A stretch of 64,000 nucleotides of DNA from Pelosinus fermentans JBW45 (GCF_000271665.2 NZ_CP010978.1:1892501-1956500); one strand, 5' to 3'; shown: positions 35,610 through 44,470, counted from the stretch's first letter. Made by a program: numbers and translations. The notes: a model not told the origin generated them from the sequence alone.

Positions 35610-37277
35610 ATGAAAAGTGATGTTGAAATTGCGCAAGAGGCCCATATGATACATATTGAAGAAGTTGCCAGTCAACTTGGCATTACGCAAGATGATCTTG
35701 AACTTTATGGAAAATATAAAGGGAAGGTATCATTACAGACTTGGGAAAATATTAAAACTCGCCCTGATGGTAAGTTAGTATTGGTTACCGCTATTAACCC
35801 GACAGCGGCAGGGGAAGGTAAAACAACGACTACAGTCGGTCTTGGCGATGCGTTACATCAAATTGGAAAAAAAGTGGCCATAGCGCTGCGTGAGCCATCC
35901 CTAGGACCCTGTTTTGGCATGAAAGGTGGTGCTGCTGGTGGTGGATATGCGCAAGTAGTGCCGATGGAAGATATTAATTTACATTTTACTGGAGATTTTC
36001 ATGCAATTACAACGGCTCATAATTTATTAGCCGCTATCATTGACAATCATATTCATCAAGGAAATGAATTAGGCTTAGATCCTAGGCGTATTACCTGGCG
36101 CCGTGTGATGGATTTAAATGAACGTTCACTACGCTCGATTATTTGCGGACTAGGCGGGAAAATAAATGGTATACCCCGGGAAAGCGGTTTTGATATTACG
36201 GTTGCTTCAGAAATGATGGCTATTTTATGTTTAGCCAGTGATTTAGATGACATGAAGGCTCGTATCGGTAAGATTATTATTGGTTATACCTACGGAAATG
36301 AACCCATTACTGCTGAAGCATTACATGTCACGGGAGCTTTGACGTTATTGTTTAAAGACGCTATAAAGCCTAATTTAGTGCAGACATTAGAACATACTCC
36401 GGCTTTTGTCCATGGCGGACCTTTTGCTAATATTGCCCATGGCTGCAATAGTGTAATGGCGACTAAATTTGCATTAAAACTGGCTGATATTTGTGTTACA
36501 GAAGCTGGTTTTGGTGCTGACCTTGGTGCTGAGAAATTTTTAGATATTAAGTGTCGGTTTGCGGGGATCAAGCCAGATGCAGTGGTAATTGTCGCTACTG
36601 TTCGCGCTCTTAAAATGCATGGTGGCGTACCTAAAACAGAGTTAGTGGGAGAAAATATGCCAGCTTTAGAAAAAGGCTTGGCGAATTTGACAAAACATAT
36701 TGAAAATATGCAGAAATTTGGTTTGCCAGCAATCGTTGCTATTAATGCGTTTCCTATAGATAGTTCCCAAGAACTTGAATTTGTAAGACAAAAATGTGTG
36801 GAGTTGGGTGCTGAGGTTGCTTTATCAGAAGTATGGGCTAAAGGTAGTCAAGGTGGCATAGAACTGGCCCAAAAAGTTCTCGCAGCTTGTGAGCAGCCTG
36901 GCAATTTCAACTATCTATATGATGTGAATGCGTCGATCAAGGATAAGATCGCAACTATTGCCAGGGAAATATATGGTGCCGAAGGGGTTAGTTATACTCC
37001 TCAAGCGGAAAAGACAATTAAGGAGCTTACAGCGTTAGGTTTTGATAAAACACCTATATGTATGGCTAAAACTCAATACTCTTTGAGTGATGATATGACC
37101 CAATTAGGAAGACCTACTGGCTTTACCATCACTGTGCGTGAAATTCGAGTAGCAGCAGGAGCTGGATTCTTAGTAGCACTGACAGGTGAAGTGATGACCA
37201 TGCCAGGGCTGCCTAAACGTCCAGCGGCAGAAAAAATGGATATTGATAATGTTGGAAAAATTGTTGGCTTGTTTTAA
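35610..37277 (+). CDS. fhs: Formate--tetrahydrofolate ligase
   Basis: A 555-residue ATP-dependent enzyme that forms 10-formyl-THF from formate. The nucleotide loop is [20 protein letters not shown] (~65), followed by [24 protein letters not shown] (hallmark [11 protein letters not shown]) and a C-terminal [24 protein letters not shown] precedes the ATG. It is characteristic of acetogens and of amino-acid- or purine-fermenting anaerobes; together with folD and nfnAB it points to a redox-flexible anaerobic metabolism. Confidence 0.97.
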   Translation: MKSDVEIAQEAHMIHIEEVASQLGITQDDLELYGKYKGKVSLQTWENIKTRPDGKLVLVTAINPTAAGEGKTTTTVGLGDALHQIGKKVAIALREPSLGPCFGMKGGAAGGGYAQVVPMEDINLHFTGDFHAITTAHNLLAAIIDNHIHQGNELGLDPRRITWRRVMDLNERSLRSIICGLGGKINGIPRESGFDITVASEMMAILCLASDLDDMKARIGKIIIGYTYGNEPITAEALHVTGALTLLFKDAIKPNLVQTLEHTPAFVHGGPFANIAHGCNSVMATKFALKLADICVTEAGFGADLGAEKFLDIKCRFAGIKPDAVVIVATVRALKMHGGVPKTELVGENMPALEKGLANLTKHIENMQKFGLPAIVAINAFPIDSSQELEFVRQKCVELGAEVALSEVWAKGSQGGIELAQKVLAACEQPGNFNYLYDVNASIKDKIATIAREIYGAEGVSYTPQAEKTIKELTALGFDKTPICMAKTQYSLSDDMTQLGRPTGFTITVREIRVAAGAGFLVALTGEVMTMPGLPKRPAAEKMDIDNVGKIVGLF

Positions 37278-37335
37278 GTATAAGCAAGAATTAGGACAGG
37301 TTTCATTATAAATGGTGAATCGCATTGATAAAGTA

Positions 37336-37363
37336 TTGACTTATCATGAGAAAGGGATAAAAT
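37336..37363 (+). promoter_or_regulatory. Probable promoter of nfnAB
   Basis: TTGACT (37336-37341), 16 bp, TAAAAT (37358-37363), in the 200-bp space before nfnA. Confidence 0.45.
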
Positions 37364-37477
37364 TAGAGACATATTACTAATAAAAATTGGACTATTATTT
37401 ACATTACGATTCGAGAAGTTTCTGGGAAGGTGAAATAGGTAAGGGGTTTACCTTTCCTTAATTAAAGGAGGTTTCTT

Positions 37478-38332
37478 GTGTATAAAATTCTTGTAAAACA
37501 GCAGTTGGCGCCAAGTGTTCAACTTTTTGAGGTGGAGGCGCCTCTGATTGCTAAAAAAGCAAAACCCGGGCAATTTGTTATTTTACGTGTAAATGATCAA
37601 GGGGAGCGTATTCCTCTAACCATTGCCGATTTTAATCGGGAAAAGGGCAGTGTTACCCTTATTTTCCAAGAAGTAGGTGCTTCTACAGTTGAGTTAGGTC
37701 GCTTACAGCAAGGCGAGTTCTTATTAGATTTAGTTGGTCCTTTGGGTAAGCCTACTCATATTGAAAAGTTTGGTACGGTTGTCTGCGTAGGTGGTGGTAT
37801 CGGTATAGCACCGGTATATCCTATCGCTCGTGGTCTGAAAGAAGCAGGTAATGAAGTGATTTCAATTATTGGGGCCCGTTCGGAGGATATTTTGATTTAT
37901 GAAGAAGAAATGGCAGCAGTCAGCGATGAATTGATCATTACAACAGATGATGGTTCAAAGGGAATTAAAGCTTTGGTTACCCAGCCACTAAAAGAATTAT
38001 TAGATTCCGATAAAACCATCAGTCTAGTAGTGGCGATTGGTCCTGTTATTATGATGAAATTCGTTGCAGAAACAACCAGACCTTATGGGGTTCCTACAGT
38101 GGTTAGCCTGAACCCTATCATGGTGGATGGTACTGGCATGTGCGGCGGCTGTAGAGTTTCCGTCGGTCAGGAGAATAAATTTGCCTGTGTTGACGGTCCC
38201 GAATTTGATGCCCATAAAGTTGACTTTGAAAGCCTAATGGCGCGTCAGCGTATGTATAAACCTCATGAAAAACAGCATAGTGAGTACATTGCTGGTAAAA
38301 GAGAGGAGGGCTGTAAATGTCACTCTCACTAA
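37478..38332 (+). CDS. nfnA: NADH-dependent ferredoxin:NADP+ oxidoreductase subunit A
   Basis: A 284-residue FAD and [2Fe-2S] protein. It has an FNR-like barrel (ERIPLTIADFN, ~45), NAD-binding VCVGGGIGIAPVYPIARGL (hallmark GGGIGIAP, ~107) and a C-terminal cysteine cluster (GTGMCGGCRVSVGQENKFACVDGPEFDAH) for the [2Fe-2S] centre. GTG 37478 follows AAAGGAGG. It overlaps nfnB by 16 bp. Subunit A binds NADH in the flavin-bifurcating NfnAB complex; homologues are also annotated as sulfide dehydrogenase beta or GltB-like, so activity is inferred from the pairing. Confidence 0.92.
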   Translation: MYKILVKQQLAPSVQLFEVEAPLIAKKAKPGQFVILRVNDQGERIPLTIADFNREKGSVTLIFQEVGASTVELGRLQQGEFLLDLVGPLGKPTHIEKFGTVVCVGGGIGIAPVYPIARGLKEAGNEVISIIGARSEDILIYEEEMAAVSDELIITTDDGSKGIKALVTQPLKELLDSDKTISLVVAIGPVIMMKFVAETTRPYGVPTVVSLNPIMVDGTGMCGGCRVSVGQENKFACVDGPEFDAHKVDFESLMARQRMYKPHEKQHSEYIAGKREEGCKCHSH

Positions 38333-39723
38333 ATAAAAATCCAATGCCAGAGCAAGAACCTAAGGTACGGGCAAAGAATTTTGCTGAGGTAAGCCTTGGT
38401 TATACGGAAGAGCTAGCGAAAGCAGAAGCAGCACGCTGCCTGCAATGCAAAGCAGCACCTTGCCGTAAGGGCTGCCCCGTACAAGTTGATATTCCTGCTT
38501 TTATTAAAGAGGTAAAAGAAGGAAATATGGATGTAGCCATTGCAAAAATAAAAGAAGTGAATAGCCTTCCAGCAGTTTGTGGCAGGGTATGTCCTCAAGA
38601 AGAGCAATGCGAAAAATACTGTGTCTTGGCTAAAAGAGGGGAAGCAGTAGGTATTGGTCGTCTAGAACGCTATGTGGCAGATACTGCCCGCAATAAAGGA
38701 GAAAGTATCGCTGCAATTGATTATGCCCCTGATGCACAGAAAGTAGCTGTCATTGGTTCTGGACCGGCAGGCCTGGCAGTAGCAGGTGATTTAGCGAAAA
38801 AGGGGTATAAAGTTACGATCTTTGAAGCCTTACATTTGCCAGGTGGTGTCTTAATGTATGGTATTCCCGAATTTCGTTTGCCAAAGGACGAGGTAGTTCA
38901 AGTAGAGATTAACAATTTACGCAAGCTTGGCGTAGAAATTGTTGTGAATGCTGTAATTGGCAGCACCTTTACCGTTGATGAACTCATGGAAGAAGAAGGC
39001 TTTGATGCTGTATTTATTGGTACAGGAGCAGGACTTCCTTACTTTATGGGAGTTCCAGGAGAAAATCTGAATGGTGTTTATTCTGCAAATGAATTTTTGA
39101 CTCGCTGCAATCTGATGAAAGCCTATCGTTTCCCGGAATGCGGTACACCCATTCATGTAGGAAAAAAAGTAGCGGTTGTCGGTGGTGGCAACGTAGCCAT
39201 GGATGGAGCAAGAACTGCTCTGCGCTTAGGGGCAGATCGTTCCTATATCGTGTATCGTCGTTCGGAAGCTGAGTTACCAGCAAGATTAGAAGAGATTCAT
39301 CATGCAAAAGAAGAAGGCATTGATTTTCAATTTCTCACAGCTCCTACTGCTGTAATCGGCAATAAGGATGGCTGGGTCACAGGCCTTCAATGCGTACGAA
39401 TGGAGCTGGGTGAACCCGATGCCTCTGGACGTCGCCGTCCTATTGAAATTCCAAATTCTGAATTTGTATTAGAGGTAGACACTGTCATTATCGCCATTGG
39501 TCAAGGTCCTAATCCTTTAGTACAATCTACTACAAAAGGATTAGATACGAATAAAAAGGGCAATATTGCTGCTCACGAAGAAACTGGCGTTACCAGTAAA
39601 CCAGGTGTATTTGCTGGTGGTGATATTGTAACTGGTGCAGCCACGGTTATACTAGCCATGGGCGCAGGCAAAAAAGCTGCAGCGGCTATTGACAGTTATT
39701 TGCAGGACAAGAAAGCAAAATAA
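38317..39723 (+). CDS. nfnB: NADH-dependent ferredoxin:NADP+ oxidoreductase subunit B (GltD-like)
   Basis: A 468-residue flavoprotein with N-terminal [4Fe-4S]-binding cysteines (CLQCKAAPCRKGCP, CGRVCPQEEQCEKYC), FAD site VAVIGSGPAGLAVAGDLAKKG (hallmark GSGPAGLA, ~148) and NADPH site KKVAVVGGGNVAMDGARTALR (hallmark GGGNVAMD, ~285). This is the bifurcating subunit that reduces NADP+ with electrons from reduced ferredoxin and NADH. A long terminator follows. A fossil of the 3' end of a related gene lies at 55743-55865. Confidence 0.93.
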   Translation: MSLSLNKNPMPEQEPKVRAKNFAEVSLGYTEELAKAEAARCLQCKAAPCRKGCPVQVDIPAFIKEVKEGNMDVAIAKIKEVNSLPAVCGRVCPQEEQCEKYCVLAKRGEAVGIGRLERYVADTARNKGESIAAIDYAPDAQKVAVIGSGPAGLAVAGDLAKKGYKVTIFEALHLPGGVLMYGIPEFRLPKDEVVQVEINNLRKLGVEIVVNAVIGSTFTVDELMEEEGFDAVFIGTGAGLPYFMGVPGENLNGVYSANEFLTRCNLMKAYRFPECGTPIHVGKKVAVVGGGNVAMDGARTALRLGADRSYIVYRRSEAELPARLEEIHHAKEEGIDFQFLTAPTAVIGNKDGWVTGLQCVRMELGEPDASGRRRPIEIPNSEFVLEVDTVIIAIGQGPNPLVQSTTKGLDTNKKGNIAAHEETGVTSKPGVFAGGDIVTGAATVILAMGAGKKAAAAIDSYLQDKKAK

Positions 39724-39795
39724 TAAAATAGAATGTATAGCTTAGAGATATTTTCCCTAAGGACAAGTAGGGTAAGGGTTAATTCCTCTGTATGC

Positions 39796-39843
39796 CATCA
39801 TAAGAAAAGCCTTCGCAGGTATGCGAAGGCTTTTCTTATGATG
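39796..39843. terminator. Long bidirectional terminator after nfnB
   Basis: A perfect 22-bp inverted repeat (39796-39817 with 39822-39843) with internal AAAA/TTTT runs (AAGAAAAGCCTTCGCA). It separates the convergent nfnB and sigma-54 activator genes. Confidence 0.9.
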
Positions 39844-40004
39844 TATTCGGCATAGCGACACAGTGATGCTCGGACAGTGAAAGTATGTTATACGTTGGTT
39901 ATAAGAGCGTTATCCCAAGGGCAAAGCAAATTTTTTTGCGGTATTATGCCTTTGGGCAAATCTCTTATATGTAAAATGATGTGAGGTGAGCGTGCTGAAA
40001 AAAA

Positions 40005-41243
40005 TTATTTTAGGTTATATTTTTTTAGCTTGTATTGTAAAAGTTGGCGAGTAAGTCCCAAGGATTTTGCTGTCCGTGTAACATTGCCATTTGATTTATT
40101 GAAGGCGGCGCAAATTAACTCTTTTTCCATTGTATCCCGCAGTTCGATAGGTTTTGCTGATTCGGCACGACTCATGTTGGCTGTTTGCGTAGATTTTGAC
40201 ATTGCTAGAAGATTAGACTGAAATAGTGATGGTAGGTGGTGCATTTGTATTTCTTGCTCAGAGGCTACAAGATTCATTGCTCCTTCAATTGCATGCTGAA
40301 GTTCTCGTATATTTCCGGGCCAGGAATACTGCTGAAAAGCGTCTAATACTGCGGCTGAGACTCTTTTTATATCCAATTCCATACTTGAATTATACTTTTC
40401 AATAAAGTGATCGATGTAAATTGGAATGTCATCTTTGTGTTCGCGCAAAGGAGGTATGTGAAGAGCCACAGTGTCAAGACAGTAATATAGATCTTCTCTT
40501 AATTGTTTTTGGGCAATGGCGTCAAAAGGATTCACATCGATTGTGGAAATAATTCGGACACTAATGGCCGTTTCATTCGTTGCTCCCACTCTGCGAATAG
40601 AGTGCTCTCGGAGAACTCGCAATAGCTTTGCCTGTAGATTAATGTTCATCGAATTAATTTCATCGAGGAGCAAGGTTCCACCTTGCGCTTGTTCAAAAAA
40701 GCCCGGTCGGTCGAGGGCATCAGTGAACCCCCCTTTAACAGTTCCGAAAAGCAATCCTTCTAGCAGATGCTCTGGCAGAGCCGCACAGTTTATTGCAACA
40801 AATGGACCTTGCTTACAAAGGCTAGCATTATGAATGCTTTGTGCAAACAGCTCTTTTCCTGTTCCTGTTTCACCATACAGTAATATATTTGATGAGGTTC
40901 GTGCCGCTCGATTTGCTTGTATCTTCACGGTTTTTAATGCATCAGAGTTTCCAATGATATCAGAAAAAGTATAGCGGGCGCTAAAAGGTTGTGTTACATT
41001 CAGCGGGTTCTTCTGGGCAGAAAGGTTTTGCTGCAAGTCAGTGATTTTTTTTGAGTTTTCATCTTCCAATTGAGTCTTCATCGTATTATATAGAATTGCT
41101 GTCTCATGTTTATCAATTACCTGAATACCTATATCCAAGCTATTTAAGAATGTTTCATATAATATTAATTTTTGTTCAGCTATTGCCAATTGCTCTCTTA
41201 GTTTATACTCCTGATCCATTATTATTTTTTTAGATTTTGTCAT
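40005..41243 (-). CDS. RocR-like sigma-54 activator, degenerate paralogue lacking its PAS region
   Basis: 412 residues, closely similar to the activator at 54159-55634 but about 79 residues shorter. After LEDEN the sequence jumps to SKKITDLQQNL, so the PAS-type sensor region is missing by an in-frame deletion. The AAA+ domain keeps Walker A GETGTGKE and Walker B GGTLLLDEIN, but the sigma-54 contact loop reads GGFTDA (GGFTGA in the paralogue, GAFTGA in most) and DLYYRL is DLYYCL. Both changed residues are strongly conserved in the family. The Fis-type HTH at the C-terminus is intact (NGNVTRTAKSLGLTRQ). GGAGG precedes the ATG. It probably cannot activate transcription by itself but may still bind DNA or join mixed oligomers. 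Confidence 0.85.
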   Translation of the reverse strand: MTKSKKIIMDQEYKLREQLAIAEQKLILYETFLNSLDIGIQVIDKHETAILYNTMKTQLEDENSKKITDLQQNLSAQKNPLNVTQPFSARYTFSDIIGNSDALKTVKIQANRAARTSSNILLYGETGTGKELFAQSIHNASLCKQGPFVAINCAALPEHLLEGLLFGTVKGGFTDALDRPGFFEQAQGGTLLLDEINSMNINLQAKLLRVLREHSIRRVGATNETAISVRIISTIDVNPFDAIAQKQLREDLYYCLDTVALHIPPLREHKDDIPIYIDHFIEKYNSSMELDIKRVSAAVLDAFQQYSWPGNIRELQHAIEGAMNLVASEQEIQMHHLPSLFQSNLLAMSKSTQTANMSRAESAKPIELRDTMEKELICAAFNKSNGNVTRTAKSLGLTRQLLQYKLKKYNLK

Positions 41244-41317
41244 TTATCGTTCCTCCATATCAAAGTCCAGATTTCTCGAAAAACCAAGAGGTTATATGAA
41301 TCGGCATCTGATTTGGT

Positions 41318-41384
41318 CATGTTACTTTATAAAAAGATGCCTCCCAGTTTTATAGCTGGGAGGCATCTTTTATAAAGTAACATG
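41318..41384. terminator. Very long inverted repeat / terminator between the riboswitch and the degenerate activator
   Basis: Arms of 30 and 29 nt (41318-41347 and 41356-41384), with one unpaired A, and an internal GATGCCTCCCAG..CTGGGAGGCATC stem flanked by A and T runs. It works as a terminator on either strand. Confidence 0.85.
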
Positions 41385-41400
41385 TATAACAAATACAAAT

Positions 41401-41420
41401 CCCGGCGCAAAAACGCCGGG
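41401..41420 (-). terminator. Hairpin following the cobalamin riboswitch
   Basis: CCCGGCG (41401-41407) pairs with CGCCGGG (41414-41420). On the minus strand it follows the aptamer by ~40 nt and is followed by a U-rich ATTTGTATTTGTT, so it can serve as the expression-platform terminator. Confidence 0.6.
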
Positions 41421-41459
41421 ATAAAAGTACAGTTTGATACATGTGTACTTAATCCCCTC

Positions 41460-41656
41460 CCCATCGCTCGTGGGTCAAATGGTGACTGTCAAATAGGCAG
41501 TTCTCCTGGCTCTAGTTCATCGCTTACCCAAACCTTCCCAAGATGTTCGTCTCAGTAGTATTCATTGAGTTTGCTCCCCATTACAGTGGCGGGACCGCGC
41601 CGGTATCACACCGGTCTTCCCTATTAAGCCCTTGCGGGCACCTATTTCAATAGTAT
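41460..41656 (-). ncRNA. Cobalamin riboswitch
   Basis: On the minus strand the stretch reads TAGGTGCCCGCAAGGGC at the 5' end, then GACCGGTGTGATACCGGC, the conserved GCCACTGTAATGGGGAGC, and finally the B12 box GAGCCAGGAGAACTGCC with a GTAAGCGATGAAC-like segment between. This is the order of a class-I cobalamin aptamer. It is followed by terminators (41401-41420, 41318-41384) and then by the degenerate sigma-54 activator gene. No cobalamin transport or synthesis gene follows. The divergent ornithine cluster encodes an adenosylcobalamin-dependent mutase. Confidence 0.92.
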
Positions 41657-41695
41657 TTAATTCAATAATTGCAGATAATTCTATAATTCGAAATC

Positions 41696-41725
41696 ATCAT
41701 AACATCGTATATGATGAAATGTCAA
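41696..41725 (-). promoter_or_regulatory. Promoter of the cobalamin riboswitch transcript
   Basis: Minus strand TTGACA (41720-41725), 18 bp, TATGAT (41696-41701). Upstream lies an 11-bp inverted repeat (41725-41735 / 41761-41771, core ATCGATAATA). Confidence 0.65.
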
Positions 41726-41828
41726 ATCGATAATAGTAATATGTGCTAGAATCTCTTTTTTATTATCGATTATAGAGAAAATCTATTGAGGTTGCTCTCT
41801 TTATTTCAGACAAACTCTAAGATTAATC

Positions 41829-41842
41829 TTTGCAGCTGCAAA
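41829..41842. promoter_or_regulatory. Candidate enhancer site for the sigma-54 activator (orr)
   Basis: The perfect palindrome TTTGCAGCTGCAAA lies about 105 bp before the predicted start of the sigma-54 transcript, a typical enhancer distance. It shares TTTGCA/TGCAAA half sites with three palindromes upstream of ord. Confidence 0.5.
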
Positions 41843-41914
41843 AAAATTGGCGGTATTTTCCGGAAATCATTAAACTAATATGCAATAATGCGGGGAATTG
41901 AAGGTTATTTGCGT

Positions 41915-41930
41915 TGGCATCATTATTGCA
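41915..41930 (+). promoter_or_regulatory. Sigma-54 promoter of orr
   Basis: TGGCATCATTATTGCA fits TGGCAC-N5-TTGCA with the GG and GC at the right distance. Its -12 half also forms a 10-bp inverted repeat with TGCAATAATG at 41881-41890. Confidence 0.8.
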
Positions 41931-42026
41931 TTAAAAGAAGGTAAGTAGTGGCAATAGGGTGCCAGATTGGCAAGCTATTAAATATAGCAAGAGTGCAAAG
42001 CTTCGTAAAAGATGGAGGTAGGTACT

Positions 42027-43109
42027 ATGGGTTATCCTTTTATTGAAATTGATCTTGATAAAATTACTGCTAATGCTCGTTTGATCGTTAACATGTGTAA
42101 TGCTCATAATATCCAGATTGTCGGTGTGGCTAAAGCTGTGTGTGCGGATATCGATGTAGCTAAGGCTATGTTAGCTGGTGGAGTGCCTATGCTAGGGGAT
42201 TCACGGGTTCAAAACCTTCGCAGGCTTCGAACGGCTGGTATTGATGTTCCGCTGCTGCTGCTAAGGATTCCAATGCCGAGTGAAGTGGATGAAGTGGTGA
42301 AAATTGCTGACTGTAGCTTAGTTTCTGAGCTTTCAACGATCAGTCAGCTGAGCCAGGCTGCCATCAAGGCTGGAGTTATTCATGACGTAATCCTAATGGT
42401 GGACATGGGAGATTTAAGAGAAGGAGTTATGCCGCAAAAAATTTTGCCTCTGGTTCAGCAGATCCTTTTGTTATCGGGAATACGTTTGCAAGGACTTGGC
42501 GCAAATTTTGCTTGTTATTCAGGCAAAATTCCTACACAGGAAATTCTTGAAAAACTTGTTGCGTTAACTCAGCAAGTTCGAGATGCGTTTGATTTGACAT
42601 TACCCATTATTTCTGGTGGTAATTCTGCTACTATTGACTTACTAATGACTAGTGCCATGCCAGCGGGAATTACTCAATTACGAATTGGAGAAGGTATTTT
42701 ACTCGGGCGGGAAACACTAAAGCGGAATCCTATTCCGGGGGCTTACCAGAATTCTTTAATTCTACATGCTGAGATTGTCGAGGTGCAGGAAAAACCATCA
42801 GTGCCGTCAGGAGAAATTGCCCAAGACGCTTTCGGGAATATACCGGTACTTATTGACCGAGGTATCCGAAAACGAGCGATTGCAGCCATTGGTCGCCAAG
42901 ATGTTGAAATCGATAATTTAACGCCAATATTAACAGGAATTGATATTTTAGGCGGTAGCAGTGATCATTTGATTCTTGATGTCAGTGATGCTGCTGAAGA
43001 TATTGCTGTCGGCAGTGAGGTTTGTTTTTATTTGCGGTATGGAGCTTTGGCTCATGCCATGGTTTCGCCCTATGTATCTCGCGTTTACAAACACGGCAAT
43101 ATTAAATAA
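42027..43109 (+). CDS. orr: Ornithine racemase
   Basis: A 360-residue PLP enzyme of the alanine-racemase/YggS fold that interconverts L- and D-ornithine. The PLP lysine is in IVGVAKAVCAD (~38). MVDMGDLREGVMP (~130), GLGANFACYSGKIP (~158) and ISGGNSATIDLL (~198) are hallmarks of Orr-type racemases. ATG 42027 is preferred because GGAGG is 8 nt upstream. It is the first gene after the sigma-54 promoter and starts the D-ornithine pathway completed by OraSE, Ord and OrtAB downstream. Confidence 0.93.
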   Translation: MGYPFIEIDLDKITANARLIVNMCNAHNIQIVGVAKAVCADIDVAKAMLAGGVPMLGDSRVQNLRRLRTAGIDVPLLLLRIPMPSEVDEVVKIADCSLVSELSTISQLSQAAIKAGVIHDVILMVDMGDLREGVMPQKILPLVQQILLLSGIRLQGLGANFACYSGKIPTQEILEKLVALTQQVRDAFDLTLPIISGGNSATIDLLMTSAMPAGITQLRIGEGILLGRETLKRNPIPGAYQNSLILHAEIVEVQEKPSVPSGEIAQDAFGNIPVLIDRGIRKRAIAAIGRQDVEIDNLTPILTGIDILGGSSDHLILDVSDAAEDIAVGSEVCFYLRYGALAHAMVSPYVSRVYKHGNIK

Positions 43110-43162
43110 TGCATGTCATTGTTTAAGCAGATATATCATCCTTACTTGGGGGAATTTTTCAT

Positions 43163-44053
43163 ATGAAATTTAAGGCAAATCTATTACTTTTACTTACTGC
43201 GGCCATCTGGGGATTTGCATTTGTAGCACTTCGGGTAGGTGTAGAGTATATAGGTCCATTTACCTTTACCGCTATACGATTTGCATTAGGCAGTCTTTTT
43301 TTACTGCCATTTATTTTTTATAATAATAAATTTAGAAATAAAAATGAGGCAGGTAATGAGGCGAGAAAGAGTTGGCAGGTCGGTCTTTTAGCGGGTTTAA
43401 TCCTTTTTATAGCGGTCTCTTTTCAGCAAGTCGGATTGAAGTACACGACGGCTGGAAAAGCCGCATTTATAACATGTTTATATATTGTACTCGTTCCAAT
43501 TATGGGAGTGTTTTTAAAGAAATATATTACCATCAGTACCTGGTTTGGCTCTATATTTGCTGTAATTGGACTGTATCTCTTATGTGTTAAAGAAGGCTTT
43601 ATTATTTCATATGGTGATTTTCTTCAGCTAATAGGAACTTTTTTCTGGACAGCGCATATTTTATTAATTGATCATTTTGCCCGAAGAATTGAAGCATTTA
43701 AGTTAGCTTTTTTTCAGTTTATGACTTGCGCCTTACTTAGCTTAGGGAGCGCCCTAGTACAAGAAACGGTCACTATTAGGGCGCTTTTACAAGCCGGCAT
43801 ACCAATTTTATACGGTGGGATTTTTTCTGTTGGCATTGGGCATACCTTGCAAATTATTGGTCAGAAATATACCTTTCCTTCTCATACTGCTACTATCCTT
43901 AGTATGCAGACGGTTTTTGCAGCATTTGGAGGTTATTTATTGCTTGGTGAGTTGCTGGGATTACAAGAGATCCTAGGATGCATATTCATGATAGTAGGAA
44001 TGTTTTTGCCACAAATACCTGCGCTTGCACAGAAAAGGTATGCGAAGAGTTGA
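43163..44053 (+). CDS. EamA/DMT-family transporter
   Basis: A 296-residue inner-membrane protein with ten hydrophobic helices and two EamA repeats (LLLLTAAIWGFAFVALRVG at the start; LQLIGTFFWTAHILLIDHFARR at ~155). DMT transporters commonly export amino acids or metabolites. Placed inside the ornithine cluster, it may export alanine or another product, or import ornithine; nothing in the sequence decides this. GGGGGAA precedes the ATG. A fragment of the repeat seen at 52994 follows its stop. Confidence 0.85.
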   Translation: MKFKANLLLLLTAAIWGFAFVALRVGVEYIGPFTFTAIRFALGSLFLLPFIFYNNKFRNKNEAGNEARKSWQVGLLAGLILFIAVSFQQVGLKYTTAGKAAFITCLYIVLVPIMGVFLKKYITISTWFGSIFAVIGLYLLCVKEGFIISYGDFLQLIGTFFWTAHILLIDHFARRIEAFKLAFFQFMTCALLSLGSALVQETVTIRALLQAGIPILYGGIFSVGIGHTLQIIGQKYTFPSHTATILSMQTVFAAFGGYLLLGELLGLQEILGCIFMIVGMFLPQIPALAQKRYAKS

Positions 44054-44062
44054 ATGCATTTC

Positions 44063-44102
44063 AGTTCGCTCTAAGAGGGGACGACCCAAGGTCCATTTAT
44101 AG
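44063..44102 (+). repeat. Repeat fragment E, related to the insert in copy B
   Basis: AGTTCGCTCTAAG followed by GACCCAAGG and CATTTAT matches 52994-53031 with a few changes. It starts 10 bp after the eamA-like stop codon. Confidence 0.5.
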
Positions 44103-44127
44103 TAAGCTAGGTAAGGTGCCAAATGCT

Positions 44128-44220
44128 GCAAATAAATTTGCTCACTTATAAAGGGAGGTATATGTCTATAAATTATCGAATAGCAAATTTATATTTGCAG
44201 ATGGTGCAAATTTTTTTGCA
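44128..44220. promoter_or_regulatory. Three palindromic candidate enhancer sites upstream of ord
   Basis: GCAAATAAATTTGC (44128-44141), GCAAATTTATATTTGC (44183-44198) and TGCAAATTTTTTTGCA (44205-44220). They lie about 200-290 bp before the predicted sigma-54 start site and share the half sites of the palindrome before orr. Another match (GCAAATTTTTTTGC) is at 39926-39939 near the degenerate activator. The rest of 44054-44470 contains no credible gene. Confidence 0.5.
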
Positions 44221-44394
44221 GATGTCGTTATATTTAAGAGAGTTATATAGAGTAATAACGAGCCAGGGAAGTGACATATGCCGTTACCAACACCCTCCTG
44301 ATATTTTACTAACCTACGATTATATTGAAAATAGATATTTGATAATTTAGAAAATTAAATGAGATGAAAAAAATTATATTGTACTAGCTTAGAT

Positions 44395-44410
44395 TGGCAT
44401 GAATGTTGCA
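44395..44410 (+). promoter_or_regulatory. Sigma-54 promoter of ord and downstream genes
   Basis: TGGCATGAATGTTGCA matches the -24/-12 consensus exactly in spacing and differs from the orr promoter only in the 5-bp spacer. Confidence 0.82.
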
Positions 44411-44470
44411 ATATGCAGTTAGTAAGCAAGTTGATAAATGTGCTTGCAAAAATTGGGGAGGTTTTATTAT

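Noticed and set aside
44162-44350. A 62-codon open frame upstream of ord
   Set aside because: The apparent GGGAGG is only 3 nt from the ATG, and the frame covers the palindromic enhancer-like sites. Composition is that of A/T-rich non-coding DNA.
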